Below, piece after piece: positions 5,722 to 6,998 of a DNA stretch of 6,998 nucleotides. This DNA is from Chloroflexota bacterium (GTDB lineage Bacteria; Chloroflexota; Anaerolineae; UBA7937; B3-Chlor), in the NCBI GenBank assembly GCA_030616025.1, contig JAUWYD010000055.1, forward strand, positions 1 through 6,998, in the 5' to 3' direction. Position 1 is the first letter of the stretch. Every line of letters starts with the position of its first letter. The notes beneath the pieces were generated by a model. The model was not told the origin of the DNA and did not search any database. It saw nothing but the letters and a program-made list of their open reading frames with translations. A program made the translations under genes and the position numbers.

Positions 5722-6998
5722 CTAGGGCACTATTTCCATCAGGTCGATCAATACTCTGTTGCCGATCGGACTGCCTGAGTCACCGAGAACCTCCAGACGC
5801 TCCATAGTTCGGAGCAGGTATAAGCCGACCTCGATTCGGTAGAGTCCCAACGGTGCAGTCTCGTCAGTCCATACGGTGTGAGAGTCCAGCACGATCTCTC
5901 CTTCTCGCCATCGGCTAGTAGGGAAGGTGCCATAGACAGGTTGTGCGTCCTCCTGGCCCCGAATCAGGTCATTCTTGTCCAAGACATGAACGAATACTGT
6001 GTAGTCTTCGTCCATGGAGGTCAGGGCTTGCCACGATAGGGTCAGTTGCAGACCTCCGCCTTTTCTCACGTGGACATTGTGGAGTTCGTAATCCAGGAGC
6101 AGGATCTTGTTCTCGAAATTGGCAGGCAAGTGCTCTCTATCGCCAGACCTCCTGGGGAGGTCCTCGACTTGAATGCTAGCAAAGACGGCCCGATCCTCGT
6201 GACGAGCCAGCCAGCCGTTGCGTACCGGCACACTACGGTTGCTCGCGGAGTCTTGCAAGGCAATTCGTAAACGGAGTTCGCCGGAGGCTCTGGAAGGTAT
6301 CGTCACCTGGTGGGTGTCGGCCAGCAACTCACCCTCGGTCCAGCGGGAGGTTGGATACTCGCCAGATAGCATGGGTTCGATGCTTTGCCAAGAGATGTCG
6401 CCGTTAGATTCTACCAACTCCAGCGCCACATTGTAGTCGTGAGCGACGTGGACAACCTCTCGCCAGTACAGTGTCAGGGCGATTTCCGCCCCAGGATAGC
6501 CAGTTGCCGGGAAGTCGAATCCAAGGAGCATAATCTGGTTATCGAAATTGGCTCGCAAGGGATGCTGGATCCGGGGGAACCATGCCGCCGGGCGAGAGAT
6601 GGAGACTTCTGCTAGGGTTAGGTAGGCCTGCTCAGTGTCGAGCGCAGCAAGGCCCTCCTGGCCGAAGGGGGTGAACAAACCTACTTGCAGGGCATACTCA
6701 CCAGGGGGCAGCAGACCTGCCAGATCCAGCTCATGGAAATCGGGTATGATCTCTCCGGGATGCCAGGCGGCGGTAGGGTACAGGCCATTCACCGGCGGCC
6801 TCCCTTTAGCCTGATACCAGATGTGGCCGCTAGGGCTCTTCAGACGTAGTCGAACATCGTAGTGCTGCGGGACGCTTTCTAGGGCCTGCCAATATAAGGT
6901 GACACGCAATTTGTCCGTAGCACTGACGTCGCGCGAATCGAGACGATAGCCTCGCAGGAGGATCTTGCCTCCAAAGTCGCTGTCCAGGCGTGACAGGT
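5722..6998 (-). CDS. Protein of tandem beta-rich modules, C-terminal 424 residues (N-terminus outside window)
   Basis: The frame is open from the right edge (first full codon at 6996) to TAG at 5722-5724. A TTG at 6909 could be mistaken for a start, but the repeat pattern continues upstream of it, so this is an internal codon. The visible part is three copies of a module about 143 residues long. Each has an F-x-N/G-K/Q-I-LL opening, an LTLYWQA-like strand, a PT-x-x-W-x-x-GE motif and a hydrophobic G-L/A-x-VGL-like strand, all consistent with a beta-sandwich fold. No membrane segment, catalytic motif or sorting signal is visible in this part. I associate similar modules with the C-terminal regions of large Chloroflexota membrane proteins, some with glycosyltransferase 39-like N-terminal regions, so a cell-surface or glycan-related role is plausible but not shown here. 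It ends 130 bases before mrdA and is probably a separate transcription unit. Confidence 0.8.
   Translation of the reverse strand, partial: LSRLDSDFGGKILLRGYRLDSRDVSATDKLRVTLYWQALESVPQHYDVRLRLKSPSGHIWYQAKGRPPVNGLYPTAAWHPGEIIPDFHELDLAGLLPPGEYALQVGLFTPFGQEGLAALDTEQAYLTLAEVSISRPAAWFPRIQHPLRANFDNQIMLLGFDFPATGYPGAEIALTLYWREVVHVAHDYNVALELVESNGDISWQSIEPMLSGEYPTSRWTEGELLADTHQVTIPSRASGELRLRIALQDSASNRSVPVRNGWLARHEDRAVFASIQVEDLPRRSGDREHLPANFENKILLLDYELHNVHVRKGGGLQLTLSWQALTSMDEDYTVFVHVLDKNDLIRGQEDAQPVYGTFPTSRWREGEIVLDSHTVWTDETAPLGLYRIEVGLYLLRTMERLEVLGDSGSPIGNRVLIDLMEIVP
5725..6129 (-). repeat. Module 3 (C-terminal) of the tandem-repeat protein
   Basis: Residues 290-424 of the visible protein, 135 codons; it ends the protein and lacks the inter-module linker. 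Landmarks are NFENKILLLDY, LTLSWQAL, DYTVFVHVLD, FPTSRWREGE and YRIEVGLYL. It is the copy closest to what I recall as the family pattern. Confidence 0.75.
6130..6558 (-). repeat. Module 2 of the tandem-repeat protein
   Basis: Residues 147-289 of the visible protein, again 143 codons. Landmarks are NFDNQIMLLGF, LTLYWREV, YPTSRWTEGE and a final strand LRLRIALQD, with a longer linker before module 3. Confidence 0.75.
6559..6987 (-). repeat. Module 1 of the tandem-repeat protein
   Basis: Residues 4-146 of the visible protein. Landmarks are DFGGKILL, VTLYWQA, YPTAAWHPGE and YALQVGLF. It is exactly 143 codons long, and its Phe8 aligns with the Phe that opens modules 2 and 3. Confidence 0.75.

Overview
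The window is an ordinary bacterial chromosomal segment, all of it coded on the minus strand. In transcription order (right to left) it holds: the C-terminal part of a protein built from tandem repeats (5722 to the right edge), mrdA (PBP2), minC, minD, minE, rodA, and the start of gltX (running off the left edge). There is no sign of a mobile element, CRISPR array, tRNA or rRNA. The two main non-coding gaps are only about 130 bases each (565-690 and 5592-5721). I found no undescribed multi-gene system. What deserves a second look is how the known genes are arranged and expressed.

The organism is probably an uncultured or environmental Chloroflexota (Anaerolineae-like) bacterium. This is an inference. 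It rests on the order PBP2-MinC-MinD-MinE-RodA, on the repeated beta-rich module with the 'LTLYWQA ... PTSRW..GE' pattern that I associate with large Chloroflexota surface or glycosyltransferase-like proteins, and on moderately high GC. No ribosomal marker is present to test it.

Layout. (1) 5722-6998: a protein with three copies of a module of about 143 residues; its N-terminus is outside the window. (2) 5592-5721: a spacer with a good sigma-70-type promoter whose -10 box, TATAAT, lies only 10 bases before the mrdA ATG, which predicts an essentially leaderless mRNA. (3) 5591-691: a tight mrdA-minC-minD-minE-rodA operon with gaps of 12, 11, 35 and 6 bases. (4) 565-690: a spacer with a hairpin just after rodA, then gltX.

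How the genes work together. PBP2 (transpeptidase) and RodA (SEDS glycosyltransferase) are the core peptidoglycan polymerase pair of the elongasome. MinC, MinD and MinE form the oscillating inhibitor that keeps FtsZ rings away from the poles. Placing all three Min genes between the PBP2/RodA pair puts side-wall growth and septum placement on one transcript.

The main oddity is minC. Its N-terminal and C-terminal domains lie in different frames, separated by exactly one extra base near 3402-3404. This could be a sequencing error, a real mutation, or (less likely) a +1 recoding site. The start codons of minC, minD and minE all look like GTG when ribosome-binding sites are weighed, so longest-ORF starts would be wrong for minD and minE.
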